Shown here piece after piece: positions 36,321 to 44,804 of a DNA stretch of 64,000 nucleotides. The DNA is taken from positions 1-64,000 of the forward strand of contig NZ_JBNNUK010000003.1 of the NCBI RefSeq assembly GCF_050279675.1, in the 5' to 3' direction. A program made the position numbers and the translations under genes. Positions within the stretch are counted from its first letter, which is position 1. Each line of letters starts with the position of its first letter. The stretch comes from Viridibacillus sp050279675 (GTDB taxonomy: Bacteria; Bacillota; Bacilli; Bacillales_A; Planococcaceae). The notes beneath the pieces were generated by a model, which was given only the letters and a program-made list of their open reading frames with translations, had not been told where the DNA came from and searched no databases.

Positions 36321-37325
36321 TTATGTTTGTGATGGCAATGGATAGCCAAAATGCTCATAAGCTAATGTAGTAGCTAAGCGTCCTCTTGGTGTTCGCTGAA
36401 TGAAACCAATCTGCATTAAATAGGGCTCATAGACATCTTCAATTGTCATTGATTCTTCCCCAATACTTGCTGCAATCGTATCTAAACCAACAGGACCGCC
36501 TCGGAAACGTTCAATCATCGTAGAAATTAATTTGTGATCGATATGATCTAAACCCAACGGATCAACTTGTAACAACTCTAGTGCAGCTTGTGCCATTTCT
36601 AGTGTAATCTCCCCGTCTCCAATAACTTGAGCATAGTCTCTAACTCTTTTTAGTAATCGATTCGCAACACGTGGTGTCCCACGAGACCGGCGAGCAATTT
36701 CTCTTGCTGCTATTTTATCAATGTTCACATCAAAAAGCACAGCACTTCTACAAACAATTTCTGTTAATGAAAGCTCGTCATAATATTCCAGTCGTAACAA
36801 CACGCCGAAGCGATCTCGAAGAGGAGCTGATAATGCTCCTGCTCTTGTAGTTGCTCCTACTAATGTAAAAGGAGGTAAGTCAAGTCGAACAGAGCGAGCT
36901 GCTGGACCTTTCCCCACGACAATATCTAAACAAAAGTCTTCCATTGCGGGGTACAATACTTCCTCAATCGCTCGGGGTAGACGATGAATTTCATCAATAA
37001 ATAGAACATCACCTGGTTCTAAGGAACTAACGATTGCAGCTAAATCTCCTGGACGCTCTATAGCAGGTCCGCTCGTCATACGAATTTGGACATTCATCTC
37101 ATTCGCAATAACAGCCGCTAAAGTCGTTTTACCGAGCCCTGGAGGTCCATATAAAAGCACGTGATCCAGACTTTCTTCCCGCATTCTCGCTGCTTCGATA
37201 AATATCTTTAAATTGTCTTTTACTTTTTGCTGACCAATATACTGAACCAAGTTTTGAGGTCTTAGTGACTGTTCAAATTGCTCATCAAAATTGGATACTT
37301 CACTCGATACAACGCGCTCGTCCAT
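36321..37325 (-). CDS. ruvB: Holliday junction branch-migration helicase RuvB
   Basis: 334 residues. Walker A GPPGLGKTT (about 60-68), Walker B FIDEIHRL, sensor 1 GATTRAG, arginine finger region RDRFG and C-terminal winged helix with TPRGR. It forms hexameric motors around DNA next to RuvA. AGGAGG lies upstream, and ruvA ends 18 bases before its start. Confidence 0.97.
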   Translation of the reverse strand: MDERVVSSEVSNFDEQFEQSLRPQNLVQYIGQQKVKDNLKIFIEAARMREESLDHVLLYGPPGLGKTTLAAVIANEMNVQIRMTSGPAIERPGDLAAIVSSLEPGDVLFIDEIHRLPRAIEEVLYPAMEDFCLDIVVGKGPAARSVRLDLPPFTLVGATTRAGALSAPLRDRFGVLLRLEYYDELSLTEIVCRSAVLFDVNIDKIAAREIARRSRGTPRVANRLLKRVRDYAQVIGDGEITLEMAQAALELLQVDPLGLDHIDHKLISTMIERFRGGPVGLDTIAASIGEESMTIEDVYEPYLMQIGFIQRTPRGRLATTLAYEHFGYPLPSQT

Positions 37326-37343
37326 AACTATTCCTCCTTTCTT

Positions 37344-37964
37344 TTATTTTTGTTTTAATAATAGTTGTAAGGCTTTCTTCATATATGCTTCAGTTGATGA
37401 AAGTTGATGATCTTCATCAAGTTGTGGTCGAATTTTCGTTAACTCACGCTCCGAATATCCTAAAGCCGTTAACGCTAGTAATGCTTCCTCTAATTCATGC
37501 TTATTCGGATTTACTCCGAATAGTGGCAATTCATCTTCTCCACTTGGTAACTCAACAGTTTCAAGTAATGCATCTAGTTTCCCTTTTAAATCTAGAATCA
37601 TTTGGCGAGCAGTTTTCTTTCCGACACCTGGAAACTTTACCAGGAAAACTTCATCTTCTTGTTCAATTGCTTGAATAACTTGAGATGGGTTACCACTTGC
37701 TAAAATGGCCATTGCTCCTTTTGGCCCAATACCTGATACTTGTATCAGTTTACGGAATAGTTCACGCTGCTCTAATGATTTAAAAGCAAATAATAGATGT
37801 GCATCTTCTCTTACGTGATGATGCGTATACACTTGCAATGATTCCTTTTGTACATGAAACGCAAACGGATTTGGCGTATATAATTGCCAGCCAATTCCTT
37901 GCTGCTCCATGACAATATATTCTGGAGTAACTCTTGTTACTTGTCCAATTATGTAGTCATACAT
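37344..37964 (-). CDS. ruvA: Holliday junction-binding protein RuvA
   Basis: 206 residues from ATG 37964 (MYDYIIGQV), which follows AAGGGG at a good distance; a TTG seven codons upstream overlaps the site. OB domain (about 1-62), tandem helix-hairpin-helix motifs (VSGIGPKGAMAIL and FPGVGKKTARQMI) and a C-terminal RuvB-binding domain. In B. subtilis bofC follows on the ruvA side; it is absent here. Confidence 0.96.
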   Translation of the reverse strand: MYDYIIGQVTRVTPEYIVMEQQGIGWQLYTPNPFAFHVQKESLQVYTHHHVREDAHLLFAFKSLEQRELFRKLIQVSGIGPKGAMAILASGNPSQVIQAIEQEDEVFLVKFPGVGKKTARQMILDLKGKLDALLETVELPSGEDELPLFGVNPNKHELEEALLALTALGYSERELTKIRPQLDEDHQLSSTEAYMKKALQLLLKQK

Positions 37965-38046
37965 GGCAATTCCCCTTATATTCAACGCTATGATTATAGC
38001 ATATTATTTGTTACATTAGGATGTCAGACCTTTGTCCAAATGGCAG

Positions 38047-38079
38047 TAGAAAAAGATAGATCGCCTAAACGACCTATCT
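38047..38079 (-). terminator. Terminator after the safA-kinase operon
   Basis: AGATAGATCG (38054-38063) pairs with CGACCTATCT (38070-38079), one mismatch, followed on the minus strand by TTTTTC. Confidence 0.75.
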
Positions 38080-38127
38080 GAAGCTTTATTTGTCATTTTC
38101 TTTTCCCAAAAAAGACAAACACCTATT

Positions 38128-38991
38128 CTATTTCACACTTCCACTATCATACCATAATTTTGGCCAAGATGAGAGCGCCACCTTTGTAAATGCCACAAGT
38201 TCTTCGATGAAAGCCGCTTTGCGCTGTGAAGCAATGACATCAACATAAAGCCATTCTCTTAACAGCTCGTTAGGATAACGAATCGCCAGTAAGTGCTCTT
38301 TCGGAAATCCCTGCAAAAGTGGCTGCTCCTCTAAAAGTTTAGGCAAATTATAATCGACATGAGGAAGTACACGATGCATCCACATGATGATTTCATCTTC
38401 AGCATGACCAACTGCTGCTAAATCAAAATCAATCAAATACACCTTGCCTTTCTCCGTCCTTAGAAAATTATGATGCACAACATCTCCATGCAGAATTGTT
38501 GGTTTTTTATTTTTTACTAGTTGCATACTTTTTAACGCTTGTTCAGCATATATAATAAGCTGATCTACAGCCGAGGCGCCCAAAAATTGGGCTATTTGTT
38601 CTTTTTTAGCCTTAAATTTTGACAAACGATCCTGCCATTTTAATTGTAAATCATATTGTGGCAAAAATACCCCGAACTCAGACCAATTAATGTCACTATT
38701 TGTTGCATGTAATTTATATAATAAATCTAACGTCTTTGTACGTTCTTCTATACGATTAAATTTTACTGCTCGCACATTAGATGCCCAAGGTTGCACAATA
38801 GCAGTAGGATCATCACTTGCAATAACCGGTAATATATTCGGAAATTTTACCTTTTTTAATTGTTGATGAACAATACGAACCTTGTCAGCCGTCCCTTTAT
38901 TCGCGTAGCGTTTAATCGAATAATTATGCCCATTAATAGTCCATTGCCAAACGTTAGGCTTAACCCTCCTGAAAATACCGCTCTGATTCAC
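38128..38991 (-). CDS. APH/ChoK-like phosphotransferase, spore coat kinase type (YsxE/YutH/CotI-like)
   Basis: 287 residues with a kinase-like fold. The catalytic loop LHGDVVHHNFL (about 167-177, HGDxxxxN) and the metal motif IDFDLAAVG (about 188-196) are intact. The N-lobe lysine may be in YSIKRYANKG. It starts two bases from the SafA-like gene stop, so the genes are coupled. B. subtilis has a similar pairing of LysM coat protein and kinase-like protein in spoVID-ysxE. A spore coat role is likely by context; the phosphate acceptor is unknown. Confidence 0.7.
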   Translation of the reverse strand: MNQSGIFRRVKPNVWQWTINGHNYSIKRYANKGTADKVRIVHQQLKKVKFPNILPVIASDDPTAIVQPWASNVRAVKFNRIEERTKTLDLLYKLHATNSDINWSEFGVFLPQYDLQLKWQDRLSKFKAKKEQIAQFLGASAVDQLIIYAEQALKSMQLVKNKKPTILHGDVVHHNFLRTEKGKVYLIDFDLAAVGHAEDEIIMWMHRVLPHVDYNLPKLLEEQPLLQGFPKEHLLAIRYPNELLREWLYVDVIASQRKAAFIEELVAFTKVALSSWPKLWYDSGSVK

Positions 38992-38992
38992 A

Positions 38993-40537
38993 TCAATTAT
39001 AGTCTACAGAGGTTCTCGGCTGCGGGTACGGTTGTGGTTGCTGACAACTGCAGGGAGACGTATTCCAATTCGGCATCGGCATTGGCATTGGATAGAATTG
39101 CATTGGCATACTTGGCATTGGCATACTTGGCACACTTGGCATCGGCATGCTTGGCACACTTGGCATCGGCATGCTTGGCACACTTGGCATTGGCATACTT
39201 GGCACACTTGGCATCGGCATACTTGGCATTGGCATACTTGGCATACTTGGCATACTTGGCATACTTGGCATCATCATATTAGGTTGCTGCCATTGTTGTC
39301 CCTGAACTGGCCACTGCGGTTGCATTGGTTGCTGCCATTGCGGCTGCATAGGTTGTAGCGGACCATGATGATGTCCCATAAAGGAAGACTCATCAAATCC
39401 GCAATCTCTAGTTGATTCAGGCATTTGCCAGCCTGTTGGCGGACTTGGCTGCATCCCCATTGGCGGGCTTGGCTGCATTCCCATTGGCGGACTTGGCTGC
39501 ATTCCCATTGGCGGACTTGGCTGCATCCCCATTGGCGGAATTGGCTGCATCCCCATTGGCGGACTTGGCTGCATCCCCATTGACGGACTTGGCTGCATTC
39601 CCATTGGCGGACTTGGCTGCATTCCCATTGGCGGCCAAGGCTGTTGATATTGCCAATTTGGCATTGGCATTGGTGCTGTACCTCCCCACTGTGGCATTTC
39701 TGGCGGACACGGTTGCATCCCCATTGGTGGCCATGACGGCATTTCTGGTGGACATGGTTGCATTCCCATTGGCGGCATTGGTGGTGGACATGGTTGCATT
39801 CCCATTGGCGGCATTGGTGGTGGTGAAATTGGTGGCATTGGTGGTGGTGAAATTGGTGGCAACTCCCCTGCTGGGCTTGTTTGTATAGGTTTTGTTGGTT
39901 TACTTACTTCTAACGGTTGAATAATTATTTCCTCTTCATGTTGTTCAACAAACTCTATACGTGTTTTGACTGGACGTTGTTGTACATGTGGATGCATATG
40001 TGGAATTGGTACTGGCTCCACAATAGGTACTTCTTTTACATGATGGATTGGTGCTTCTTTCACATGATGAGTTGGTGCTTCTTTCACATGATGAGTTGGT
40101 GCCTCTTTCACATGATGAATTGGTGCCTCTTTCACATGATGAATTGGTGCCTCTTTCACATGATGAGTTGGCGCCTCTTTCACATGATGCGTTGGCGCCT
40201 CTTTCACATGATGCGTTGGTGCATGATGTGTTGGTGCATGATGTGTTGGTGCATGATGTGTTGGTGCATGATGCGTTGGTGCCTCTTTCACCGGTTGGTG
40301 CATTGGTGCTTCTTTTACTGGCCGATGTATTGGTGCTTCTTTTACTGGGTGCTCCTTATGTGATTGATTCGGCGCTTCTTTCTTTGGTACAGCAGGCAAG
40401 AAAATTTCCATACCCGGTACGATATAATCCGGATTCGCCAAATGAGCATTTAAGCGTTTCAAATCTTCAAAAGAAATGCCATACTGTCTTGCGATTTTCC
40501 ATAGAGTATCGCCTTTTTGGACCGTATGAGTGCGCAT
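38993..40537 (-). CDS. safA: SafA-like spore coat assembly protein, LysM plus repeats
   Basis: 514 residues. A single LysM domain occupies residues 1-48 (VQKGDTLWKIARQYGIS...PGMEIFLP). The rest is low complexity: His-rich repeats of KEAPTHHV and APTHH (about 66-170), an acidic spacer, a block of PPMGMQPS repeats (about 231-359), Gln/Trp-rich linkers and a PSMPMPSV block (about 411-470). B. subtilis SafA has the same N-terminal LysM, by which it binds the cortex, and lies at the same place between ruvAB and yrxA. The repeats are unlike B. subtilis SafA. Upstream CATATGAT (40561-40568, minus) resembles a sigma-E -10 box. Confidence 0.8.
   Translation of the reverse strand: MRTHTVQKGDTLWKIARQYGISFEDLKRLNAHLANPDYIVPGMEIFLPAVPKKEAPNQSHKEHPVKEAPIHRPVKEAPMHQPVKEAPTHHAPTHHAPTHHAPTHHAPTHHVKEAPTHHVKEAPTHHVKEAPIHHVKEAPIHHVKEAPTHHVKEAPTHHVKEAPIHHVKEVPIVEPVPIPHMHPHVQQRPVKTRIEFVEQHEEEIIIQPLEVSKPTKPIQTSPAGELPPISPPPMPPISPPPMPPMGMQPCPPPMPPMGMQPCPPEMPSWPPMGMQPCPPEMPQWGGTAPMPMPNWQYQQPWPPMGMQPSPPMGMQPSPSMGMQPSPPMGMQPIPPMGMQPSPPMGMQPSPPMGMQPSPPMGMQPSPPTGWQMPESTRDCGFDESSFMGHHHGPLQPMQPQWQQPMQPQWPVQGQQWQQPNMMMPSMPSMPSMPSMPMPSMPMPSVPSMPMPSVPSMPMPSVPSMPMPSVPSMPMPSMPMQFYPMPMPMPNWNTSPCSCQQPQPYPQPRTSVDYN
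39110..39307. repeat. Tandem repeat array in safA encoding PSMPMPSV units
   Basis: Units of 15-27 bases built on CTTGGCATCGGCATG and CTTGGCATACTTGGCA variants. They encode Pro-Ser-Met/Val runs at the C-terminal third of the coat protein. The high DNA identity suggests recent expansion. Confidence 0.85.
39433..39640. repeat. Tandem repeat array in safA encoding PPMGMQPS units
   Basis: A 24-base unit (around CCCATTGGCGGACTTGGC) repeated about eight times with one to three base changes. The same GMQP module recurs less regularly to about 39810. Confidence 0.88.
40028..40342. repeat. Tandem His-rich repeat arrays in safA
   Basis: A 24-base unit (core CTCTTTCACATGATG, encoding THHVKEAP or IHHVKEAP) is repeated about eight times. 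Next to it is a 15-base unit (GCATGATGTGTTGGT, encoding APTHH) repeated four times. The units are almost identical, as in variable-number repeats. Confidence 0.9.
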
Positions 40538-40674
40538 TTTTTTCCTCCTTCCGTCTTCATATCATATGAAAAGCTTTCACAATTGGTCACCCGATTTTAT
40601 ATTTCAGTGAGGGCCTTTCATGTTACACTATGAGTTGGGAAGGGCAATTTATGCTTGTATTCGAGGTGATTTAG

Positions 40675-41208
40675 ATGAAAAAATTATTAGGAGAAGAACG
40701 AAGAGCAATGCTTTTAGACATGCTTAAGCAAGAAGGACAACCAATTACAGGTACTGAACTTGCTAAACGCGCCAGTGTTTCGAGACAAGTAATAGTCAGT
40801 GATATGGCCTTATTAAAAGCACGTAATGTACCGATTATGGCTACAAGCCAAGGGTATGTATTATTTACTTCTAATAAAGATACAACCCGTTGTGAACGCC
40901 AGATTGCTTGTCGTCATACATCTGCCGATACAGAAGAAGAATTAAATATATTTGTCGATGCCGGAGTCACAGTAAAAAACGTTACTGTAGAACATGCCGT
41001 ATATGGAGAGATTACTGCTTCCATCATGGTCTCTAGTCGTCATGACGTCCAACAATTTATGCAAAAGCTAGCCGATACAAAATCGAATCTTCTATTGGAG
41101 TTAACTGAAGGAATTCATATCCATCTTATTTCTGCTTCTTCTGAAGAAAAAATAGATTTTGCCATACAACAATTACAATCGAAAGGCTTTCTAATTACGA
41201 CAAATTAA
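40675..41208 (+). CDS. niaR: NiaR (NadR/YrxA), niacin-responsive repressor of NAD genes
   Basis: 177 residues. The N-terminal HTH_11 winged helix (TGTELAKRASVSRQVIVSDMALLKARNVPIMAT) is followed by the 3H domain (about 75-172) with three conserved histidines (HTSAD, VEHAVYG, GIHIHL) that bind nickel. NiaR represses NAD biosynthesis and niacin uptake when nicotinic acid is present. GAGGTGATTTAG precedes the ATG. In B. subtilis the nadABC/nifS genes lie next to it; none is here. Confidence 0.93.
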   Translation: MKKLLGEERRAMLLDMLKQEGQPITGTELAKRASVSRQVIVSDMALLKARNVPIMATSQGYVLFTSNKDTTRCERQIACRHTSADTEEELNIFVDAGVTVKNVTVEHAVYGEITASIMVSSRHDVQQFMQKLADTKSNLLLELTEGIHIHLISASSEEKIDFAIQQLQSKGFLITTN

Positions 41209-41220
41209 ATTTCAGCATAA

Positions 41221-41252
41221 AAAAACTCTTAGCAAAAATGCTAAGAGTTTTT
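41221..41252. terminator. Bidirectional terminator between niaR and pheA
   Basis: AAAAACTCTTAGCA (41221-41234) pairs perfectly with TGCTAAGAGTTTTT (41239-41252). It has A and T runs on both sides and serves both convergent genes. Confidence 0.9.
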
Positions 41253-41264
41253 TGTATCTGTTTT

Positions 41265-42140
41265 TCAGTCATGACCATTTTTGTATGTATAATAAGTGCC
41301 AAGTGATTTTACTGAGCATCCTAATGCAGTTAGCTCATCCATCGCACCTCTCATCATTGGTGCATTTTCATCTTCTAGAACGTCAACGATAAAGAAATAG
41401 TCGCCTAGACCTGTTTTTAACGGTCTTGACTCGATTTTACTTAAGTTGATTTGACGCCATGCAAATACAGATAGTACTTGATGTAATGCTCCTGAACGGT
41501 CATTAGGTAATGTAATCATTACCGTTGTTTTTATTTGATCATCCCGATGTTCCCTTTTAATTCGTTGATTGGTTCTCGATAGAACGAAAAAACGTGTATG
41601 ATTAAAATGGAAATCATGAATATTATCTTGGACAATGTTTAAGCCATAAGTTTCTGCAGCTGAACTGTTACCAATTGCAGCAATACATTGATCTTGGTTC
41701 TCAGCTATATACTGTGCTGCTGCTGCCGTCGATGTCGTTGGATTTAACGGAGTCCCTCTAAATCTGTAGTACAAATATTTATGACATTGAGCAAGTGCAT
41801 GAGGGTGTGAATATATACCCTCAATGCCTTCCCAATGATCAGCATATTTTGGATTTACCATTAAATGTTGTGCGATTGGAGATAAAACTTCTCCAACTAC
41901 ATATAAATCCGCTTCATGATATAAATAGTCAATCGTTAACGATACAGATCCCTCAAGCGCATTTTCTACAGGTACTACTGCTAAATCTACTTGACTGGAT
42001 GCGACCGCTTCAATGCACTCTGGAATTGTTTTGTAAGGAATAAGCCATTCGTTTGGAAATAACTCTTGCGTAGCTAAATACGTAAACGTGCCTGCTGGGC
42101 CTAAATAAGCCACTCTATTTTCCCACTCTTTTGATGTCAA
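41265..42140 (-). CDS. pheA: Prephenate dehydratase
   Basis: 291 residues. The catalytic domain (about 8-190) starts VAYLGPAGTFTYLA and contains the ENALEGSV and TTSTAAAAQYI motifs; the regulatory ACT domain (about 205-285) has GALHQVLSVFAWRQINLSKIESRP. It converts prephenate to phenylpyruvate and is feedback-inhibited by phenylalanine. The start is TTG at 42140 with AAGGGGG upstream; a GTG eight codons later is an alternative. It is downstream of pheB. Confidence 0.95.
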   Translation of the reverse strand: MTSKEWENRVAYLGPAGTFTYLATQELFPNEWLIPYKTIPECIEAVASSQVDLAVVPVENALEGSVSLTIDYLYHEADLYVVGEVLSPIAQHLMVNPKYADHWEGIEGIYSHPHALAQCHKYLYYRFRGTPLNPTTSTAAAAQYIAENQDQCIAAIGNSSAAETYGLNIVQDNIHDFHFNHTRFFVLSRTNQRIKREHRDDQIKTTVMITLPNDRSGALHQVLSVFAWRQINLSKIESRPLKTGLGDYFFIVDVLEDENAPMMRGAMDELTALGCSVKSLGTYYTYKNGHD

Positions 42141-42155
42141 TTCAAAAAAGCCCCC

Positions 42156-42611
42156 TTATAATGCTCCTGAACTAATTACCTCTGCTGACTCTACAAAATC
42201 TAATTTTTTTAGTTGCTGCATTAAATCATCTAACTCTATATCCATTGCTGTCACATCTAACGATAATGTCACGTTCGCTCTTCCTTGTATCGGAATCGTT
42301 TGATGAATAGTTAAAATATTACAATGTGTATCTGTGACAGTCGATAATAGACGTGCTAATGTCCCTTTACGGTCTTCTAACTGTAAAAAAACAGTTAAAA
42401 TACGTTCTTGAACGATAGAGTGGAAGGGGAAAACAGCATCTCGGTATTTATAAAATGCACTACGAGATAAATCTACTTGCTTAACAGCATCCCATATTGA
42501 TGAAACGGCACCTGTCTGTAATAAATACTTCGCATCAAGTGTCTTTTGCATGGCATCCGTTAGAACATCTTCGCGTACTAAATAATAGCGTTGATCTGCT
42601 ACATTTTTCAT
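42156..42611 (-). CDS. pheB: ACT-domain protein PheB
   Basis: 151 residues. The N-terminal helical segment YYLVREDVLTDAMQKTLDAKYLL is followed by an ACT domain (about 68-147) with VFLQLEDRKGTLARLLSTV. This UPF0735 family is always linked to pheA in Bacillus and is thought to be regulatory. GGGGGAAAGAG precedes the ATG. Confidence 0.92.
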   Translation of the reverse strand: MKNVADQRYYLVREDVLTDAMQKTLDAKYLLQTGAVSSIWDAVKQVDLSRSAFYKYRDAVFPFHSIVQERILTVFLQLEDRKGTLARLLSTVTDTHCNILTIHQTIPIQGRANVTLSLDVTAMDIELDDLMQQLKKLDFVESAEVISSGAL

Positions 42612-42630
42612 CTCTTTCCCCCCTAAATAC

Positions 42631-43920
42631 TTACTCTATAAATTCAAATTCGAATTCAAGTAATCGAACAATATCACCATTTTCAGCGCCACGTTCTCTT
42701 AATGCTTCGTCAACGCCCATACCGCGTAATTGACGAGCAAAGCGTCGAATTGAATCTTCACGACTAAAGTCAGTCATTTTGAATAATCTTTCGATAGAAG
42801 AGCCACTTAATACGTAAGAACCATCATCGTCACGTGAAATTTCGAAGTCTGGACCTTGTGATTCATGTTTGTATAAAACAGTTGCATCCGTTTCTTCTTC
42901 TTCCACATCGTTCAATGCAAATTCAGGTGTTACTTCTAATAAGTCCGCGACAGCGAATAATAATTCTTTCAATCCTTTACGTGAAACAGCAGAAATCGGG
43001 AAAATCCTCGCATCTTCTCCAACTTTTTCACGGAACGCTTGTAAGTTTTCTTCCGCATCAGGCATGTCCATTTTATTGGCAACAATAATTTGTGGACGCT
43101 CTGTTAAACGTAGATTATATTGTTCTAATTCTTTGTTAATCGTTAAGTAGTCATCGTAAGGTTCGCGACCTTCCATACCAGACATATCAATCACATGCAC
43201 GATTACGCGCGTACGTTCAATATGACGTAGGAATTGATGTCCTAATCCCACACCTTGGTGAGCTCCTTCGATTAATCCTGGTAAATCTGCCATAGCGAAA
43301 CTACGGCCGTCCTCTGTTTCAACCATACCTAAGTTCGGCACAATTGTTGTGAAATGATATGCACCAATTTTCGGTTTTGCTGCAGTAACAACTGACAGTA
43401 ATGTTGATTTACCTACACTTGGGAAACCGACTAAACCTACATCTGCTAATACCTTTAACTCTAATATAACATTAAGTTCTTGTCCTGGCTCGCCTTTTTC
43501 AGAAAGTTCTGGCGCTGGATTTGAAGGTGTAGCAAAACGAGAGTTTCCTCGTCCTCCACGTCCTCCACGAGCAATAACTGCCGTTTGACCATGTTCTACT
43601 AAATCAGCAATAACTCTACCATCTTCTTCAGAAGTTACGATTGTACCAGGTGGCACTTTTACATAATAATCTTCCGCATTTTTACCGTGTTGGTTTTTAC
43701 TCATACCATGATTACCGCGTTCTGCTTTAAAATGACGTTTATAACGGAAATCCATTAATGTACGTAGTCCTTCTTCAACGATAAAGATTAAGTCTCCACC
43801 GTTACCACCATCGCCACCTGCTGGGCCACCATTTGGTATAAATTTTTCGCGACGGAAAGCAACCATACCATCTCCGCCGTCTCCACCTTTAACAAACACT
43901 TTAACGTGATCTACAAACAT
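42631..43920 (-). CDS. obg: GTPase Obg (CgtA)
   Basis: 429 residues. The glycine-rich Obg fold (about 1-158) has GGDGGDGMVAFRREKF and GRGGRGNSRFAT. The G domain shows GFPSVGKSTLL, DLPGLIEGAHQGVGLG and NKMD. The C-terminal OCT domain (about 355-425) follows. It acts in late 50S assembly, stringent response and initiation of sporulation. It starts at the spo0B stop codon. Confidence 0.97.
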   Translation of the reverse strand: MFVDHVKVFVKGGDGGDGMVAFRREKFIPNGGPAGGDGGNGGDLIFIVEEGLRTLMDFRYKRHFKAERGNHGMSKNQHGKNAEDYYVKVPPGTIVTSEEDGRVIADLVEHGQTAVIARGGRGGRGNSRFATPSNPAPELSEKGEPGQELNVILELKVLADVGLVGFPSVGKSTLLSVVTAAKPKIGAYHFTTIVPNLGMVETEDGRSFAMADLPGLIEGAHQGVGLGHQFLRHIERTRVIVHVIDMSGMEGREPYDDYLTINKELEQYNLRLTERPQIIVANKMDMPDAEENLQAFREKVGEDARIFPISAVSRKGLKELLFAVADLLEVTPEFALNDVEEEETDATVLYKHESQGPDFEISRDDDGSYVLSGSSIERLFKMTDFSREDSIRRFARQLRGMGVDEALRERGAENGDIVRLLEFEFEFIE

Positions 43921-44457
43921 TTAAATACCCTCCTTGCTTGCTTCTATGCAATAACACCAATCTTCATTTGTAAAATGATTATTTTTAATCATTATGGATT
44001 GATGTTCAATTTTTTCTTTGAATGGCTCCATATCCCATAAGCCTTTTAAATGAAATGAAATTTCTAATTGTCCTTGCGTTGAGTTGATGTGAAGTGATAG
44101 ATTTTGCTCTATATATGGGTTTAATGAAGAATATACATAGGAGACAGTCCGCTCTAAATGATCTTTGATCGGTCCATCTAATGCTATATCCACCTCAGAA
44201 TCAACGTTACTTTGAATAGTTACTTGATAGGACGGATAACGCCATTTCAATGTGTGTAACCATTCAATCGTTTTTGGTAATCCTAATTGATTAATATTGA
44301 AAAAGATACGACATTGTTCGGCCACTCCAGAAATTACTTCCTTCGACTCCTCTACACGTCCCATGTCCAAATTAATCTTTATTAGTTGAAGCTGATTTAA
44401 AAAATCATGGTGTGCAAAGCGTAGCACTTCATTTACGGTGAGAGGCTTTTCAGTCAT
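43921..44457 (-). CDS. spo0B: Sporulation initiation phosphotransferase Spo0B
   Basis: 178 residues from ATG 44457; TTGGAGG is ten bases upstream, and a GTG three codons earlier sits too close to it. The helical hairpin has the acceptor histidine in FAHHDFLNQLQ (His17, the HD pattern). The C-terminal half is the degenerate ATPase-like domain. It moves phosphate from Spo0F to Spo0A. The rplU-prp-rpmA/spo0B-obg arrangement is standard for Bacillus. Confidence 0.9.
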   Translation of the reverse strand: MTEKPLTVNEVLRFAHHDFLNQLQLIKINLDMGRVEESKEVISGVAEQCRIFFNINQLGLPKTIEWLHTLKWRYPSYQVTIQSNVDSEVDIALDGPIKDHLERTVSYVYSSLNPYIEQNLSLHINSTQGQLEISFHLKGLWDMEPFKEKIEHQSIMIKNNHFTNEDWCYCIEASKEGI

Positions 44458-44487
44458 TGTACACACTCCTCCAATAAGATGTTCAGT

Positions 44488-44505
44488 CTTCAGTATACCA
44501 ATTTT
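44488..44505 (-). promoter_or_regulatory. Predicted extended -10 promoter of spo0B
   Basis: TGGTATACT on the minus strand (about 44495-44503) is a TGnTATACT extended -10 element. It lies about 40 bases before spo0B and after a terminator hairpin, so spo0B-obg need not depend on the ribosomal protein operon. No good -35 box is visible. Confidence 0.45.
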
Positions 44506-44534
44506 TCATCGGTTTTTCTCGCATTAGAAAAACA

Positions 44535-44572
44535 AGGCTTCCGCTAACTTGAGCGAAAGCCGATTTAGAACA
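44535..44572 (-). terminator. Terminator hairpin between the structured region and spo0B
   Basis: GGCTTCCGCT and AGCGAAAGCC pair with one mismatch around the loop AACTTG; on the minus strand TTGTTTTTC follows. It would end any transcript coming from the structured region at 44580-44730. Confidence 0.65.
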
Positions 44573-44574
44573 GG

Positions 44575-44722
44575 AACTGGTTACTAAAAACATACTTTTT
44601 ACCAGTGAATAATAAAAGTGCAATCGTGCCCGTTCACCTCAGACAAGCGTTGGAAAGTTCGAAGTGAATGTGTCTTGCTTACTTTCACTTGGAGACTTGA
44701 AACGACTTCAAGGGGGCACGAA
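44575..44722. ncRNA. Candidate structured RNA or palindromic repeat between spo0B and rpmA
   Basis: An eight-base closing stem (44624-44631 with 44714-44721, TCGTGCCC/GGGCACGA) encloses two perfect hairpins. These are AAGTGAA (44662-44668) with TTCACTT (44684-44690), and CTTGAA (44696-44701) with TTCAAG (44707-44712). A further hairpin, ACTGGT...ACCAGT, lies at about 44576-44606. On the minus strand the block lies between the rpmA terminator and the terminator at 44535-44572. No known family is recognised and the strand is undecided. It could equally be a dispersed intergenic repeat. Confidence 0.4.
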
Positions 44723-44764
44723 TGCCTAGACATGATTAATAGTTATATACTTGCTTATTCATTT

Positions 44765-44793
44765 AAAAAAGGACTGCAATAAATGCAGTCCTT
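44765..44793 (-). terminator. rpmA terminator
   Basis: AAGGACTGCA (44769-44778) pairs perfectly with TGCAGTCCTT (44784-44793); on the minus strand TTTTTTAAAT follows. It is 12 bases after the rpmA stop. Confidence 0.85.
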
Positions 44794-44804
44794 AGCTTTT
44801 GAAA

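Noticed and set aside
40028..40342. Regular 24-base repeats that could look like a CRISPR array
   Set aside because: The repeats are contiguous with no unique spacers, keep the reading frame, and there are no cas genes.
39032..40569. Several long open frames antisense to safA, rich in Trp/His, Leu/Ala or Met/Cys
   Set aside because: They arise from reading the tandem repeats on the other strand or in another frame. They have no start signals and the LysM gene frame is clearly coding.
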